64,000 bases of DNA from Brevibacterium limosum (GCF_011617705.1 NZ_CP050154.1:1984001-2048000); one strand, 5' to 3'; numbered from the stretch's first letter, positions 40,958-50,009 are shown. Notes: a model not told the origin generated them from the letters alone. Numbers and translations are program-made.

Positions 40958-42997
40958 TCACTTCGCGCCGGCCTTCGCCTTCTTCTTCGCGGCCTTGCGC
41001 AGCTGCTTCTCGTCGACCGGGAAGTCCTGGCGGGCGCGTGCCCGTCGGTAGTAGTCAGCGGCCTCGGCTTGTCGTTCGGCCTCGACGCCGGTGGAGATCG
41101 TGGCCCGGCGGTGGATGTCCGAGTAGCCGAATGCCTCGACGAGGTCGAGGGCATTGGCCGCGAGCTTCGCGCACAGACGGTTGAGCGTCTCGTTGATCTG
41201 GCGTGCACGCGACATCGGCAGACGACCGTACATGAGGTGCCAGGCCATGTGCTTCTCGATGAGTCCGAGACCGTAGGTATCACGCAGCCGACGGAAGACC
41301 TTGGCCTGATCGGCCTGGGTCTGCTCCTTCATCTTCTCGTCCAGGGCCTTCCACTTCTCGAGTTCGACATAGGCGCGTGCCATCTCGATGAGTTCGTGCT
41401 GGTGGACGTTGAACAGATCGGCTGCCTGAGCGGCCGGCATCTTCGTCGCCGGGCGCAGAGCCTGAGCGACACCGGCGACCATGACCTCGAGACGAGTCTC
41501 GAGCAGGGTGCGCTGCAGTCGACCGGACCGGATCCGCTTGTCGCCGAGGTTCGGGGTCAGCACATCAGAGATCGCCCGCCCCGCATTGGCCAGACCCGTG
41601 CGGTAGAGAGTGTGCTCGGCGGCCTGAGTGCCGATATAGCGGGCGGCACCGCCGACGTCGAGATGCGCGAATTCCTTCGCATAGTCGCCGAGGAGGCGCT
41701 TGGCCGCGAGCTGCAGCAGCACCGTGTTGTCGCCTTCGAAGGTGACGTAGACGTCGAGGTCGGCGCGCAGTCCCACGAGCCGGTTCTCTGCCATGAATCC
41801 GGCACCGCCGCAGGCTTCGCGGCATTCCTGGATGACGTCGAGAGCCATCCACGTCGAATCGGCCTTGAACGCCGCCGCCCGAGTCTCGAGCAGCGCTCGG
41901 TTCTCCTCGGAGTCATCGGCACCGGAGAAGACCTCTTCGAACGATGTCAGCAGCTTCTCGTGCGCAAACGTCGAAGCATAGACCGCGGCCAGGGCCGGCA
42001 TCAGACGACGCTGATGCTGTCCATAGTCGAGCAGCGTGGTCTCGGCGAAGTCGTCACCTGCCGTGAACTGCTTGCGCTCGAGGCCGTAGCGCACTGCGAT
42101 GTCGAGCGCGAGCTTGGACGCGACGACCGAGGCTCCGTCGAGGGACACACGGCCCTGGACCAGGGTGCCGAGCATCGTGAAGAAGCGGCGTCCCGGCGAC
42201 TCGATGGGGGAGGAGTACGTACCGTCTGCGGTGACGTTCCCATAGCGGTTGAGCAGATTGGTGCGCGGGATCCGCACCGAGTCGAAGGCGATGCGACCGT
42301 TGTCGACGCCCTTGAGTCCGCCCTTGTATCCGTCGTCTTCGATCGAGATTCCCGGCATCGGCTCACCGGCCTCGTCGCGGATGGGTACGAAGAAGGCGTG
42401 CACTCCGTGGTTGACGCCCTGGGTGACGAGCTGGGCGAAGACGACGGCGGCTCGGGCGTCGCGGGCGGCGTTGCCGATGTACTCCTTCGTCGCGGCGCGG
42501 AAGGGAGTGACGATGACGAACTCTTCGGTCGCGTCATCGTAGGTGGCGGTGGTCGCCACGTTCGCGACATCGGAGCCGTGTCCGATCTCCGTCATCGCGA
42601 ACGAACCCAACAGCCGTCCTTCCTGAGCGTCGAGCAGCCACTTCTTCTGCTGCTCGGCGTCGCCGAGGTGGAGGATCGCGCCGCCGAAGAGCCCGAACTG
42701 GACGCCCGCCTTGATCTGCAGGCTGGGGTTGGCCGTGACGGTCTCCTCGAACCCGGCGACATTCGTGGCGTGTTCGTTCTTCCCTCCCATCTCTGGGGCC
42801 AGGCCGGTCAGCGGCAGTCCGGTCGCCGCCATCATTGCGACCCCGTCGAGGGTCTTCGCCCGTGCGGTTTCGAGATCATCGGCCGGGTCATCGTGCGTCG
42901 ACGGCTCCTCGGCGAGTGTCCGCCCGCGACGGCGAGCCTCTGCCCAGTGTCCGTCCAGGAAGTCGTTGATGGCGTGCGGGTCAAGAGACAGCTTCAT
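40958..42997 (-). CDS. Acyl-CoA dehydrogenase/oxidase family protein
   Basis: Flavoprotein for the first oxidation of acyl-CoA in beta-oxidation. The 679-residue length and architecture (FAMTEIGHGSDVANVATTAT, ECREACGGAGFMAENRL, FEGDNTVLLQLAAKRLL, then a long helical C-terminal half) are nearer to ACOX-type acyl-CoA oxidases than to short dehydrogenases. The C-terminus is Lys-rich (KAAKKKAKAGAK). The ATG at 42997 has GAGGAG upstream and overlaps the TetR stop by ATGA. It belongs with the divergent thiolase-FabG4-MaoC genes. Confidence 0.88.
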   Translation of the reverse strand: MKLSLDPHAINDFLDGHWAEARRRGRTLAEEPSTHDDPADDLETARAKTLDGVAMMAATGLPLTGLAPEMGGKNEHATNVAGFEETVTANPSLQIKAGVQFGLFGGAILHLGDAEQQKKWLLDAQEGRLLGSFAMTEIGHGSDVANVATTATYDDATEEFVIVTPFRAATKEYIGNAARDARAAVVFAQLVTQGVNHGVHAFFVPIRDEAGEPMPGISIEDDGYKGGLKGVDNGRIAFDSVRIPRTNLLNRYGNVTADGTYSSPIESPGRRFFTMLGTLVQGRVSLDGASVVASKLALDIAVRYGLERKQFTAGDDFAETTLLDYGQHQRRLMPALAAVYASTFAHEKLLTSFEEVFSGADDSEENRALLETRAAAFKADSTWMALDVIQECREACGGAGFMAENRLVGLRADLDVYVTFEGDNTVLLQLAAKRLLGDYAKEFAHLDVGGAARYIGTQAAEHTLYRTGLANAGRAISDVLTPNLGDKRIRSGRLQRTLLETRLEVMVAGVAQALRPATKMPAAQAADLFNVHQHELIEMARAYVELEKWKALDEKMKEQTQADQAKVFRRLRDTYGLGLIEKHMAWHLMYGRLPMSRARQINETLNRLCAKLAANALDLVEAFGYSDIHRRATISTGVEAERQAEAADYYRRARARQDFPVDEKQLRKAAKKKAKAGAK

Positions 42998-43605
42998 AGT
43001 TCTACTCCTCGTTGTTCGGGCAGGGTTGCCCAGAGCCAGTGAGTGATCGTGGTGGCGAATTCCTCGGGTCGTTCCGGTCGGGACAGCCAGGTCTCGGTGG
43101 CGGCACGGACGAACCCGATCGCCCCGGCCGACCACAGTTGAGCCTGCTCGCCGTCGAGGTCGAGACGTTCGGCCAGCAGTGCGGCGATCGAATTGAAGAA
43201 ACCGCCGGTCTCCTCGGGCGCGAACCGGTTGACCGCGGTGTCGCAGAAGCGATAGACGTTCGGCGAGTTCGCGGCGAGGGTGACGAAGGCCCGGATCATC
43301 GCGGCCAAGGACTCCTCCCCGTCGGGGGCGCCGTTGACCTTCCCCGAGGCGGCCGCGGCGTCATCGAGAGACCGGACGATGACGCCCATCGCCCATTCGC
43401 CCATGGCCGCTTGGAGGCCCGCCCGGTCGGTGAAGTACCGATAGAGCACTGACTTCGTCGTGCCCGAAGCCTCCGATATCTGATCCATCGACATGTCATC
43501 GCCGTGTTCGTCGACGACGAGTCGCACGGCCCGCAGAAGTTCGCGACGACGCTCGTCGCGGTGCTTCTGCCACCTCGTCGAGCGACCGTCTGTGATCGAT
43601 TTCAT
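42994..43605 (-). CDS. TetR family transcriptional regulator of the lipid module
   Basis: A 203-residue repressor-type protein. The HTH lies at about 25-65 (ISEASGTTKSVLYRYFTDRAG). The ligand-binding half contains FCDTAVNRFAPEE and is helical. It is transcribed ahead of the acyl-CoA oxidase gene and divergent from the thiolase operon. A 19-bp dyad in the 58-base gap covers the -10 elements of both directions, so it probably represses both operons and itself until an acyl-CoA binds; that mechanism is inferred. TACTGT stands 7 nt before the ATG, indicating a leaderless mRNA. Confidence 0.88.
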   Translation of the reverse strand: MKSITDGRSTRWQKHRDERRRELLRAVRLVVDEHGDDMSMDQISEASGTTKSVLYRYFTDRAGLQAAMGEWAMGVIVRSLDDAAAASGKVNGAPDGEESLAAMIRAFVTLAANSPNVYRFCDTAVNRFAPEETGGFFNSIAALLAERLDLDGEQAQLWSAGAIGFVRAATETWLSRPERPEEFATTITHWLWATLPEQRGVEL

Positions 43606-43611
43606 GTAACA

Positions 43612-43630
43612 GACAGTATCAGGTACTGTC
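43612..43630. promoter_or_regulatory. Candidate TetR operator spanning two divergent -10 elements
   Basis: GACAGTATCAGGTACTGTC is a perfect dyad (7-base arms, 5-base spacer). Each arm contains TACTGT reading outward, the -10 for TetR (start 7 nt away) and for the thiolase operon (leader of about 28 nt). A second dyad GGTAC-N5-GTACC overlaps it. Confidence 0.6.
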
Positions 43631-43663
43631 GGTACCAGCTAAATCAACCACTCGGAGGTGCAC

Positions 43664-44953
43664 ATGTCCGCTCCCACCACCCGCGCCGTCATCCTCGGCG
43701 GCAACCGAATTCCCTTCGCCCGCTCGAACAAGCAGTACGCGAAGGCCACCAACCTCGATATGCTCACCTCGGCCATCGACGGGCTCGTCGCCCGCTTCGG
43801 ACTGGCCGGCGAGAACATCGGCGAAGTCGCCGGTGGCGCTGTCCTCAAGCATTCGAAGGACTTCAATCTCACCCGCGAGGCCGTGCTCGGCTCCGCACTG
43901 GCGCCGACGACCCCCGCCTTCGATCTCGGTCAGGCCTGCGCCACCGGCCTGGAGGCCGTGGTCAGCCTGAACAACAAGATCAACGCCGGACAGATCGACT
44001 CCGGAATCGCCTCGGGCGTGGATTCGACGTCCGACGCTCCGATCGTCATCAACGATTCGATGCGCGAGGTCCTCCTCGAGCTCACCCGCGCGAAGACGAT
44101 GGTGCAGAAGGCGAAGATCGCCTCCCAGATCCGCCCCGCCTACCTCGCACCGCAGGCCCCGAGCACGGGTGAACCGCGCACCGGTCTGAGTATGGGTGAG
44201 CACCAGGCGATCACCACCGCCGCCTGGGGGATCACCCGTCAGGCCCAGGACGAGCTCGCCGCCGCCTCGCACCAGAACCTCGCCGCGGCATGGGAGTCGG
44301 GATTCTTCGACGATCTCACCACCCCGTACCTCGGGGTCAGCCGGGACACCAACATGCGTGCCGACTCGACCGCGGAATCCCTCGCGAAGCTCAGCCCCGT
44401 CTTCGGAAGGAGGCTGTCCGCCGAGGCGACCATGACCGCCGGCAATTCGACTCCGCTCACCGACGGCGCCTCCTCGGTGCTGCTGGGCAGCGAGGAGTGG
44501 GCGGCCGACCACGGATTCACCCCGCTGGCACGCCTCGTCGACGCCGAAGCCGCGGCCGTGGACTTCGTCGACGGGGCCGAGGGCCTGCTCATGGCTCCGG
44601 CCTATGCGGTCCCACGTCTGCTGGCCCGCAACGGTCTGACCTTCGACGACTTCGACGTCTTCGAGATCCATGAAGCCTTCGCCTCGACCGTGCTCTCGCA
44701 CCTCGCGGCCTGGGAGTCCGAGGAATTCTGCAAGGACAAGGTCGGACTCGACGCGGCTCTGGGCACCATCGACCGCGACAAGCTCAACCCGCTGGGTTCG
44801 AGCCTCGCGGCCGGTCACCCCTTCGCCGCCACCGGCGGACGCATCATCGCCACCACCGCCAAGTACCTGAAGACCACCGGGAAGAAACGTTCCCTGGTCT
44901 CGATCTGCGCTGCAGGCGGCCAGGGACTCACCGCGATCGTGGAGGCAGCATGA
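43664..44953 (+). CDS. Acetyl-CoA C-acetyltransferase (FadA2/FadI-like thiolase)
   Basis: Cleaves 3-ketoacyl-CoA in the last step of beta-oxidation. The 429-residue thiolase has the acyl-accepting cysteine in GQACATGLEAVV (C92), the His in FEIHEAFAS and the second cysteine in SICAAGGQG. The ATG at 43664 lies 5 nt after GGAGG. It overlaps the reductase gene by ATGA. Order and content match the mycobacterial fadA2-fabG4-htdX group. Confidence 0.92.
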   Translation: MSAPTTRAVILGGNRIPFARSNKQYAKATNLDMLTSAIDGLVARFGLAGENIGEVAGGAVLKHSKDFNLTREAVLGSALAPTTPAFDLGQACATGLEAVVSLNNKINAGQIDSGIASGVDSTSDAPIVINDSMREVLLELTRAKTMVQKAKIASQIRPAYLAPQAPSTGEPRTGLSMGEHQAITTAAWGITRQAQDELAAASHQNLAAAWESGFFDDLTTPYLGVSRDTNMRADSTAESLAKLSPVFGRRLSAEATMTAGNSTPLTDGASSVLLGSEEWAADHGFTPLARLVDAEAAAVDFVDGAEGLLMAPAYAVPRLLARNGLTFDDFDVFEIHEAFASTVLSHLAAWESEEFCKDKVGLDAALGTIDRDKLNPLGSSLAAGHPFAATGGRIIATTAKYLKTTGKKRSLVSICAAGGQGLTAIVEAA

Positions 44954-46302
44954 AAGACACCTATCTCTCCCTCGTCAACGGACCGCTGAAGCAGGTCGCG
45001 AAGACCCTCGGTCTGCCTCAGCCGGTCGAACTCAACCGCTTCGGATCCACCCCGGCCTCGTATGAGAGCAAGCCGGTCCTCGTCCTCGGCACGGGTCCCG
45101 GGGCCCAGGGCCTGGCCGATCTGCTTCTCGAGAACGGGCTCGAAGTCCGTCGCAACGCTCAGACGGGTGAGAAGCTGCGGGCGATCATCGCCGTCCTCGA
45201 CGATGCGCAGTCCCCGGCAGAGCTCTCGCCCATCGTCCTCGAGATCGGCGCCGCCCTCCGATCGCTGACGACCTGCGGTCGCGTGATCACGATTTCGACG
45301 GCACCGGATGCCGCGAACCAGACACCGGAGCAGGCCGCCGCCACTCAGGGCATCACCGGTTTCACCCGGTCGGTCGCCCACGAGATGCGGGCCGGCGCCA
45401 CCGCCAACGGCATCCTCCTCGACGGAGTCGACCTCACCGCGCCGTCGGTGGCCGCGGCCCTGTGGTTCCTGCTGTCAGGAAAATCCGCTTATGTCTCCGG
45501 CCAGTTCCTCACGGTGTCCTCGGACGCCGGGCAGCGCCTGAGTCTGGACGAGTTCATGTCCACCGGTGACGCCGGGCCGCTGGCCGGTCGCACCGCCGTG
45601 GTCACCGGCGCCGCCCGCGGAATCGGGGCTGCGATCGCCGAGAACCTCGCCCGTGACGGCGCTTATGTCATCGGTGTGGACATGCCGCAGGCCGGTCAGG
45701 CGCTGGCACAGGTGATGAACAGGATCGGCGGGAAGTCGCTGCAGCTCGACATCACCGCGGCCGACGCTCCGGACAAGATCACCGAGGCGCTCGGAGCCCC
45801 CGTGGACATCCTCGTCCACAATGCCGGGATCACCCGCGACAAGATGCTGGCGAACATGGACGCCGCCAAATGGGATTCGGTCATCGCCGTCAATATCGCC
45901 GCGCAGACGATGATCAATGCCCGCCTGGCGGAGAAGGGCCTCTTCGCCGAAGGCGCCCAAGTCGTCTCCCTGGCCTCGACCTCGGGAATCGCCGGCAACC
46001 GCGGACAGACGAACTACGCGACCTCGAAGGCCGGAGTCATCGGACTCACAGCTGCCTCGGCGGAGGACTTCGCGGCTCGTGGGGGAGCGATCAACGCGGT
46101 CGCACCCGGCTTCATCGAAACGGATATGACCGCGAAGATGCCGCCGTTGACCCGTCAGGTCGCGCGCCGACTCTCGAGCCTGCAGCAGGGCGGCCAGCCG
46201 ATCGACGTCGCCGAAGCCATCGGCTTCCTCGCATCAAGCGGTGCCCGCGGAATCAACGGGCAGACCCTGCGCGTGTGCGGTCAGAACATGGTGGGTGCAT
46301 GA
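44950..46302 (+). CDS. High-molecular-weight FabG4-like 3-oxoacyl-CoA/ACP reductase
   Basis: A 450-residue two-domain SDR protein. The N-terminal half (about 1-200) is a degenerate Rossmann domain; the C-terminal half (about 208-450) has TAVVTGAARGIGAAI, HNAGITRDKM, the catalytic Ser in LASTSGIAGNRG and YATSKAG. This long form, known from mycobacteria as FabG4, prefers CoA substrates and NADH. It is coupled to the thiolase upstream and the MaoC gene downstream by ATGA overlaps. Confidence 0.92.
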   Translation: MKDTYLSLVNGPLKQVAKTLGLPQPVELNRFGSTPASYESKPVLVLGTGPGAQGLADLLLENGLEVRRNAQTGEKLRAIIAVLDDAQSPAELSPIVLEIGAALRSLTTCGRVITISTAPDAANQTPEQAAATQGITGFTRSVAHEMRAGATANGILLDGVDLTAPSVAAALWFLLSGKSAYVSGQFLTVSSDAGQRLSLDEFMSTGDAGPLAGRTAVVTGAARGIGAAIAENLARDGAYVIGVDMPQAGQALAQVMNRIGGKSLQLDITAADAPDKITEALGAPVDILVHNAGITRDKMLANMDAAKWDSVIAVNIAAQTMINARLAEKGLFAEGAQVVSLASTSGIAGNRGQTNYATSKAGVIGLTAASAEDFAARGGAINAVAPGFIETDMTAKMPPLTRQVARRLSSLQQGGQPIDVAEAIGFLASSGARGINGQTLRVCGQNMVGA

Positions 46303-47153
46303 TGGCGGATTCGATGCTTCCCGTCTACGCCCGGGCCCTGCTCAAGACCCTCCCGGTGGGACCGCGCACCAGCCCGGAGCTGCCGGACCATGCGATCGAT
46401 CGCAGCATTCCGCTCGAACCGGTCGCCTATGCGGGCTTCGCCCATGTCGTCGGCCAACGTCTGGACGATATCGTCCACCCCGGCTACCTGCACATCCTCG
46501 GCTTCCCGCTGAGCATGCAGCTGCTGGCCGACCCCGAGGTCCCGCTGCCGATGATGGGGATGGTCCACATCCACAACCGCGTGGACATGCATTCGCAGGC
46601 CCGCCTCGGCGAGGTCGTCGACTTCCACCTCGAACTCGCCGGGCCCTTCGAGCACACGAAGGGTACGACGATCGAGATTCGACTCGAGGCGAAGGTCGAC
46701 GGGCGTCCCGTGATGGAGGAGGTCTCGACGTACCTGGCCAAGGGGCGCAAGCTGTCCGGAGCGAAGCCGAAGGCACAGGTGCCGCACCTCGAGTTCGCGG
46801 CACCACAGCCGAGTGCTGTGTGGCGTCTGGATCCGATCATCGGTCAGCGCTATGCGAAAGTCTCCGGCGACTACAACCCGATCCACCTCAACGGACTCGC
46901 CGCGAAGGGATTCGGGTTCCCCCGGCAGATCGCCCACGGGATGTACAGCGCCTCTCGGGCGTTCTCGGCAATGGATCCCCGACTCGAGTCCTACCGGTGG
47001 GACGTGTCGTTCGCGAAGCCGATTCTGCTGCCCGGCACGGTCGGCTATGCGCTGACCGAAGGACGGCGTCACGAGGCCGCGCAGTCGGCCGTCTTCGACC
47101 TGAAGTCAGGCAAACCACACGTGCTCTCGCAGGTGGCACACCTCGAACGATGA
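46299..47153 (+). CDS. MaoC-like 3-hydroxyacyl-CoA dehydratase (HtdX-like)
   Basis: A 284-residue double hot-dog protein. The C-terminal domain holds the hydratase 2 motif in KVSGDYNPIHLNGLAAKGFG and IAHGMYSASRAF, with catalytic Asp and His. The N-terminal half is the non-catalytic hot-dog repeat. It begins with two ATG codons (46299 and 46302); the first overlaps the FabG4-like stop. It closes the four-step set acyl-CoA oxidase, hydratase, reductase and thiolase in this locus. Confidence 0.88.
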   Translation: MMADSMLPVYARALLKTLPVGPRTSPELPDHAIDRSIPLEPVAYAGFAHVVGQRLDDIVHPGYLHILGFPLSMQLLADPEVPLPMMGMVHIHNRVDMHSQARLGEVVDFHLELAGPFEHTKGTTIEIRLEAKVDGRPVMEEVSTYLAKGRKLSGAKPKAQVPHLEFAAPQPSAVWRLDPIIGQRYAKVSGDYNPIHLNGLAAKGFGFPRQIAHGMYSASRAFSAMDPRLESYRWDVSFAKPILLPGTVGYALTEGRRHEAAQSAVFDLKSGKPHVLSQVAHLER

Positions 47154-47234
47154 GCAGAAAAGTAAAGTGCGTCACAAAAGCCGATTTCGATTTTGCGACA
47201 CCGTTTCGCGCATGTAGAGTTATCTCTGTTGCCA

Positions 47235-47322
47235 GCGCGAGTGGCGGAATTGGTAGACGCGCTAGCTTGAGGTGCTAGTGCCCAACTTATCGGGCGTGGG
47301 GGTTCAAGTCCCCCTTCGCGCA
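47235..47322 (+). tRNA. tRNA-Leu (anticodon GAG)
   Basis: Acceptor stem GCGCGAG/TTCGCGC pairs with one G-T, the anticodon loop is TTGAGGT flanked by CTAGC/GCTAG, the variable arm is long as expected for leucine, and the T arm is GGGGG TTCAAGT CCCCC. The CCA end is not encoded. It reads CUC and CUU codons. Confidence 0.95.
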
Positions 47323-47334
47323 CAACGAGGAGAT

Positions 47335-47365
47335 GGCCTCCGGATTTCGATCTGGAGGTCATTTT
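47335..47365 (+). terminator. Intrinsic terminator after tRNA-Leu
   Basis: An 11-bp stem (47335-47345 with 47350-47360, two G-T pairs) closed by a TTCG tetraloop and followed by ATTTT, the only hairpin in the window with a clear T tract. Confidence 0.7.
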
Positions 47366-47390
47366 CGTCCCGGGGGTCATAGGGGCTTCC

Positions 47391-47448
47391 GCGGGTTCAA
47401 AGTTCATACGCACTGATCTAGATCACCACGTATGAACTTCTGACCCGC
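47391..47448. repeat. 58-bp interrupted perfect dyad downstream of tRNA-Leu
   Basis: From the outside in: GCGGGT/ACCCGC, AAGTTCATACG/CGTATGAACTT and a central TGATCTAGATCA pair perfectly, separated on each side by unpaired triplets (TCA, CAC / CCA, CTG) at matching distances. It lies in the gap between tRNA-Leu and the M20 peptidase gene. Confidence 0.65.
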
Positions 47449-47559
47449 TGATACCCACCATTTGGACAGTGAGCCACACCCGCCGGTGGGATACGGTGGT
47501 AGCTGTCAGGCCGATCACAGCACTGCCGCGTGATCCACCCACCACCGAGGGGAGCCCCC

Positions 47560-48867
47560 GTGTTTGATTTCAGCGCCGCTGAGGACGAAGTCACCGAACT
47601 GTGCCGTCAGCTCATCCGCATCGACACCCAGAACTGGGGCGGGAACAGAGCCAACCCGGAGCTTCCGGCGGCCGAACTCATCGCCTCCTGGCTCGCCGAG
47701 GCCGACCTGAAGTCCGAGATCGTCGAATCCTCTCCGGGGAGGGCCAACCTCGTCGCCCGCGTCAGAGGCTCCGATCCGGAGGCACCGGCCCTCGTCGTCC
47801 ACGGCCACACCGACGTCGTTCCGGCCGCAGCCGAGGACTGGAGCGTCGACCCCTTCGCAGGTGTCGTCAAAGACGGCCTGCTGTGGGGCCGCGGCGCGGT
47901 GGACATGAAGAACATGGACGCGATGATCGTCGCCTCCATCCGCGCCATGCTGCGCCAGGGGCTCACGCCTCGCCGCGACCTCATCATCGCCTTCTTCGCC
48001 GACGAAGAGGCCGGAGGCAACTTCGGCGCCCGCCATATGGTGCGCAATCGTCCCGACCTCTTCTCCGGAGCCACCGAGGCGATCTCGGAAGTCGGCGGCT
48101 ACTCCGTCGACATCCGCGGACAGCGCGTCTACCTCATCCAGACCGCGGAGAAGGGCCTGGCCTGGCTCAACCTCGTCGCCCACGGCACCGCCGGACACGG
48201 ATCTCAGCGCAATGACGACAACCCCGTCACGCGTCTCGCGGCCGCGATCGCGCGCATCGGCCGCCATCCATGGCCGCAGGAGATCCCCTCGGCCACACGC
48301 AAGCTCCTCGAAGGCGTCTCCGAGATGACGGGAATCGAGTTCCGGGCAGAGACGATCCCACAGCTGCTCGCCGAACTCGGTTCGGTCGAGAAGTTCGTGG
48401 CACCGACCCTGCAGAACACATCGAACCCGTCATTCCTCGAAGCCGGTTACAAGCACAATGTCATCCCCGGCACCGCGACCGCCTACGTCGACTGTCGCAC
48501 ACTGCCCGGCCAGCACGAGGACGTCATGCTCACGATCAAGGAGCTCGCGGGGGAGGGCATCGATATCAGCGCCGAAGACGAGGGCGAGGCACTCGAGTCC
48601 CCTTTCGACACCCCGCTGGTCGCGCAGATGCAGAAGAGCCTGCTTGCCGACGACCCGAGCGCGAACGTTCTGCCCTACACACTCTCCGGCGGTACGGACA
48701 ACAAGTCGATGGCCGAACTCGGCATCACCGGCTACGGCTTCGCCCCGCTCCAGCTCACCGGCGACCTCGACTTCCCGGCCATGTTCCACGGAGTCGACGA
48801 GAGAGTGCCGATCTCGGCACTCAGGTTCGGGGCGCGGGTTCTCGGGGACTTCCTGATGAGGGCATAG
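47560..48867 (+). CDS. M20 family metallopeptidase
   Basis: A 435-residue zinc peptidase of the DapE/ArgE/carboxypeptidase family. Metal ligands are visible in VVHGHTDVVP (H83), RGAVDMKNMD (D115) and FFADEEAGGNFG, and a dimerisation domain follows (about 185-310). The substrate is not clear; the family includes dipeptidases and deacylases. The GTG at 47560 follows GAGGGGAG; upstream in-frame starts lack a ribosome-binding site. The last 47 bases overlap the convergent DMT transporter gene. Confidence 0.9.
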   Translation: MFDFSAAEDEVTELCRQLIRIDTQNWGGNRANPELPAAELIASWLAEADLKSEIVESSPGRANLVARVRGSDPEAPALVVHGHTDVVPAAAEDWSVDPFAGVVKDGLLWGRGAVDMKNMDAMIVASIRAMLRQGLTPRRDLIIAFFADEEAGGNFGARHMVRNRPDLFSGATEAISEVGGYSVDIRGQRVYLIQTAEKGLAWLNLVAHGTAGHGSQRNDDNPVTRLAAAIARIGRHPWPQEIPSATRKLLEGVSEMTGIEFRAETIPQLLAELGSVEKFVAPTLQNTSNPSFLEAGYKHNVIPGTATAYVDCRTLPGQHEDVMLTIKELAGEGIDISAEDEGEALESPFDTPLVAQMQKSLLADDPSANVLPYTLSGGTDNKSMAELGITGYGFAPLQLTGDLDFPAMFHGVDERVPISALRFGARVLGDFLMRA

Positions 48868-49795
48868 CAGTCACGACGATCCCGATGAGCACTCCGACAG
48901 CGCTGAGCACCGTGGTCGCAGTGACCACGGAGCCCGGGATCGGCAGCAGCACATCGAGTGCCAGCGCCCCCACGAGGTTGCCGAAGAGGGCGAACAGGCT
49001 GAGCAGCAGCACGCCCAGCCTCGCCACGGTCACCGTGGTCAGGGCGATGAAGACCACGCCGAAGGCCCCGCCGAGGAGGATCCACCACTGATCGGGTGCG
49101 GTCGGGAAGCCCTGCCACGGAACACCCGAGACGAGCAGGGCGGCCGTGCCGATGATGAGCGCCGCGAAACCGACCGTGAAGTTCACCGTCGTCGCGACCA
49201 CCGCCGATTCGGTGGCGGCTCGGATATGGCCGTTGAATGCCTGCTGCACACTCGTCAGTGCTCCGGAGACGAACGGAAGCAGTGGAGCCCACAGCGGAAT
49301 CCCCGACTGCAGGCGATCACCGGCGGCGTAGGCCAGGGAGGCGAGCACGATGAGCACACCGATGATGCGCAGCGCGTTGAGGCGCTGTCGGCCTCCCGGC
49401 GGCAGCTCGGTGGAGTCGACGATGAGTCCACCGGTGACCTGACCGGAGACGAATGCCATCGTGAACATCGCTACGCCCATCAGGGGAATCGTCGTGGCCT
49501 GGGCGATGACGACGAGCCCGCCGCTCAAGCCCCCGAGGAGCATCCACCAGGGCAGCCTGCGTTCGCGCAGCAGAGCGAACAGACGTCGGGAGGCGGCTCG
49601 GGATCGAGTCGAGACGATGAGGGCGATGCCGACGCAGAGAAGCCCGACGAGGAACGAGATGAGCGCGGCGAAGACGGCGTGGCCGAGCACCTGCCCGAGC
49701 AGACCGTTCGCGCGTCCCTGCAGAGACATCGCCGCTCCCGCGACGATCGTGACGAGCCCAGCGGTGACGACGGGGACGAGCGAGGACGATCTCAA
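48821..49795 (-). CDS. DMT family transporter (DUF606/YdcZ-like)
   Basis: A 324-residue membrane protein with about ten hydrophobic segments in two similar halves, each starting with a Gln/Asn-Gly motif (SLQGRANGLLGQ and SVQQAFNGHIRAAT). This is the fused form of YdcZ-type drug/metabolite transporters; the substrate is unknown. The start is TTG at 49795, five bases after the DUF5703 stop, with no clear ribosome-binding site, so re-initiation is likely. The 3' end runs 47 bases into the convergent M20 gene. Confidence 0.8.
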   Translation of the reverse strand: MRSSSLVPVVTAGLVTIVAGAAMSLQGRANGLLGQVLGHAVFAALISFLVGLLCVGIALIVSTRSRAASRRLFALLRERRLPWWMLLGGLSGGLVVIAQATTIPLMGVAMFTMAFVSGQVTGGLIVDSTELPPGGRQRLNALRIIGVLIVLASLAYAAGDRLQSGIPLWAPLLPFVSGALTSVQQAFNGHIRAATESAVVATTVNFTVGFAALIIGTAALLVSGVPWQGFPTAPDQWWILLGGAFGVVFIALTTVTVARLGVLLLSLFALFGNLVGALALDVLLPIPGSVVTATTVLSAVGVLIGIVVTAMPSSGSPREPAPRT

Positions 49796-49799
49796 GCGA

Positions 49800-50003
49800 T
49801 CAGCTGCTCAACGTCAGCGGCATGATCTTCCGGCGCAGCCATACGGTGCGGACTCCGCCGACCGAGATTCGGGTGCGGGCGAGTTCCCACTGCCCGTATT
49901 CCGCCTGGTCGTTGAGTTCCTGCAGGCTGACCGACCGCGGCACATCCTTGGAGAACGAGACCTTCCGGAACTCGTAGGTCATACGTGGACGCTGACGTTT
50001 CAT
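49800..50003 (-). CDS. DUF5703 family small protein
   Basis: A 67-residue basic protein with the family pattern EFRKVSFSKDV, QAEYGQWELARTRI and VRTVWLRRKI. The function is unknown. In Mycobacterium a similar small gene lies beside uppP and the phosphoglycerate-mutase-like gene, as here. The ATG at 50003 follows TAGGGT by exactly 6 nt, so the mRNA is probably leaderless. It is divergent from the gene at 50041, only 37 bases away. Confidence 0.8.
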   Translation of the reverse strand: MKRQRPRMTYEFRKVSFSKDVPRSVSLQELNDQAEYGQWELARTRISVGGVRTVWLRRKIMPLTLSS

Positions 50004-50009
50004 AGCCTC

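Noticed and set aside
41069-43042. 657-codon plus-strand frame over the acyl-CoA oxidase gene
   Set aside because: Antisense shadow; the minus-strand protein has clear acyl-CoA oxidase motifs.
47235-47448. Prophage or island inserted at tRNA-Leu
   Set aside because: No integrase or duplicated tRNA end is present and genes on both sides look chromosomal.
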